48,615 nucleotides of DNA, taken from positions 8,290-56,904 of the forward strand of contig JAAMXY010000178.1 of the NCBI GenBank assembly GCA_019677205.1. Direction: 5' to 3'. This DNA comes from Pinguiococcus pyrenoidosus. Taxonomy: Eukaryota > Sar > Pinguiophyceae > Pinguiochrysidales > Pinguiochrysidaceae. The notes beneath the pieces were generated by a model. The model saw only the letters and a list, made by a program, of their open reading frames with translations. It was not told where the DNA came from and ran no database searches. Position 1 is the first letter of the stretch. The number at the start of each line of letters is the position of its first letter. Positions 47,728-48,615 of the stretch are shown piece by piece. The translations under genes were made by a program, and so were the position numbers.

Positions 47728-48615
47728 CTATTTCCATCTCTCACGTACTACAAGAAGACTAGGCGCAAGGGTTAGGCCGGTTCTTAGCTGGATATTCTGC
47801 AATGATATTTGGAGATAAGTCTGCACTTCCTGGGTTCTTCGCTTCATATTATTGGGCTCAGAATATCGATTTCTCGCAGGCCTCGCTATCTTGAAGCCTG
47901 TACCGTCGATGAACGCCCAAGTACGCTGTGCATGGGCTGGACATTCCTCGCCTAATGTCTCGAAGTGCTCAAGGAATTTCCGATTGTACATTGGAACGCG
48001 AGGCGCATACCAAGCAAGGTTGCTTGAGGGGAGCGACGGGATTCTGTGTTTGGTCAGCCACATGGTGAAGGCCTTTATCGTGCGGCTCACTTGAGTGCGC
48101 TCCATACGCACAAGACTCTCAATGCTCGCATTTGGGCCACAGACTCGGAAACGGCAAAGAGTCACAAACATAGCGTGTTCCCCAGATATCTCTGATTTGT
48201 TGCAGAGCTTGAATAGGCATGGCACCTGTAGAAGATCCAGCAAAAGCAGGATATCCTGCCGGGTGAAGCCCGTGGACTCATATATAATGGAGTCATGCAC
48301 TAAGCGGTTGCTGAGAGGGTATATAAATCTCTCAACCCTGCGGACGTGCTCGAAGTCGGCTTCATTCGCTGGGCAGAAGTACGATGCCAGAATTGCGCCT
48401 TGCTGCTGCTCCATCAGGAAAGAAAGAAACACCAGCAACTCCTCATCGTCACCGTCGTTCTCCGCAACGTCTAAGATCATGTCTGTCAGGAAAAAAGCCT
48501 GTACGAACTGGCCTTTGACCTGCGATAGGAGCATTTCCTCCTTCGCCGACATAGCTGCATGGCGTCTCTGTGCAGTGCACAATCGCCTTGGAGTCCGAAA
48601 CCACTGCTCCTCCTC
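47728..48615 (-). pseudogene. PIF/Harbinger (HARBI1-like) transposase, probably a decaying copy
   Basis: The frame is open from the right window edge to a stop at 47728; the first Met is at 48552 (275 codons), and the true start may lie outside. The N-terminal half is helical with a MERTQVSRTIKAFTMWL segment typical of the helix-turn-helix part of these transposases. It is followed by the first catalytic Asp in WAFIDGTGFKIARPARNRYS, the usual FIDGT plus R/I/x/RP motif of DDE_4 nucleases. After that the expected SGHKR and later Asp/Glu blocks are missing in this frame, and only a possible out-of-frame relic follows downstream. I therefore call it broken. An unrecognised intron is the alternative. 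Confidence 0.6.

Overview
This is nuclear DNA of a eukaryote, probably an alga with a complex (secondary, red-type) plastid. Evidence for a nuclear genome is a set of GT-AG introns, mostly 60-110 nt with a few longer, eight protein-coding genes on both strands, and GC-rich exons set in AT-rich spacers. Evidence for a complex plastid is one gene for a plastid 50S ribosomal protein (PSRP6/cL38-like) whose product begins with an ER signal peptide followed by Phe at the likely cleavage site, the pattern of cryptophytes, stramenopiles and haptophytes. A cryptophyte such as Guillardia would fit, but that is inference.

Layout. 1-18914 (-): a giant UBR4/BIG-type N-recognin, cut by the left edge, with 6,278 residues visible, of which about 5,667 lie in one uninterrupted exon. 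19580-20317 (+): uracil phosphoribosyltransferase. 20408-23650 (-): a CCDC81-type HU-domain protein fused to two calcyphosin-like EF-hand modules. 24749-38983 (+): a 4,573-residue HERC-like HECT ubiquitin ligase (RCC1 propeller, LamG-like, Asp tract, UBA, FN3, SPRY, HECT). 39692-40484 (+): a Vti1-type Qb-SNARE. 40632-42075 (-): an unrecognised five-exon secreted or ER protein. 42589-43430 (+): the plastid ribosomal protein. 43882-46340 (-): a thioredoxin/glutathione reductase with an N-terminal glutaredoxin-like domain and a C-terminal Cys-TGA-Gly-stop, so almost certainly a selenoprotein. 47728-48615 (-): a decaying PIF/Harbinger (HARBI1-like) transposase at the right edge.

The genes are not a functional cluster. 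They are a housekeeping assortment: two giant ubiquitin ligases, nucleotide salvage, a SNARE, redox and plastid translation. Most pairs are divergent or convergent and share spacers of 0.1-1.1 kb. The most noteworthy items are the Grx-TrxR selenoprotein with a long hairpin starting on the base after its stop codon, the HU/EF-hand fusion, and the two giant, nearly intronless E3 ligases. I found no RNA gene, CRISPR array or virus-like region. Exon borders were assigned by eye from splice motifs, frame continuity and family conservation, with no transcript data.
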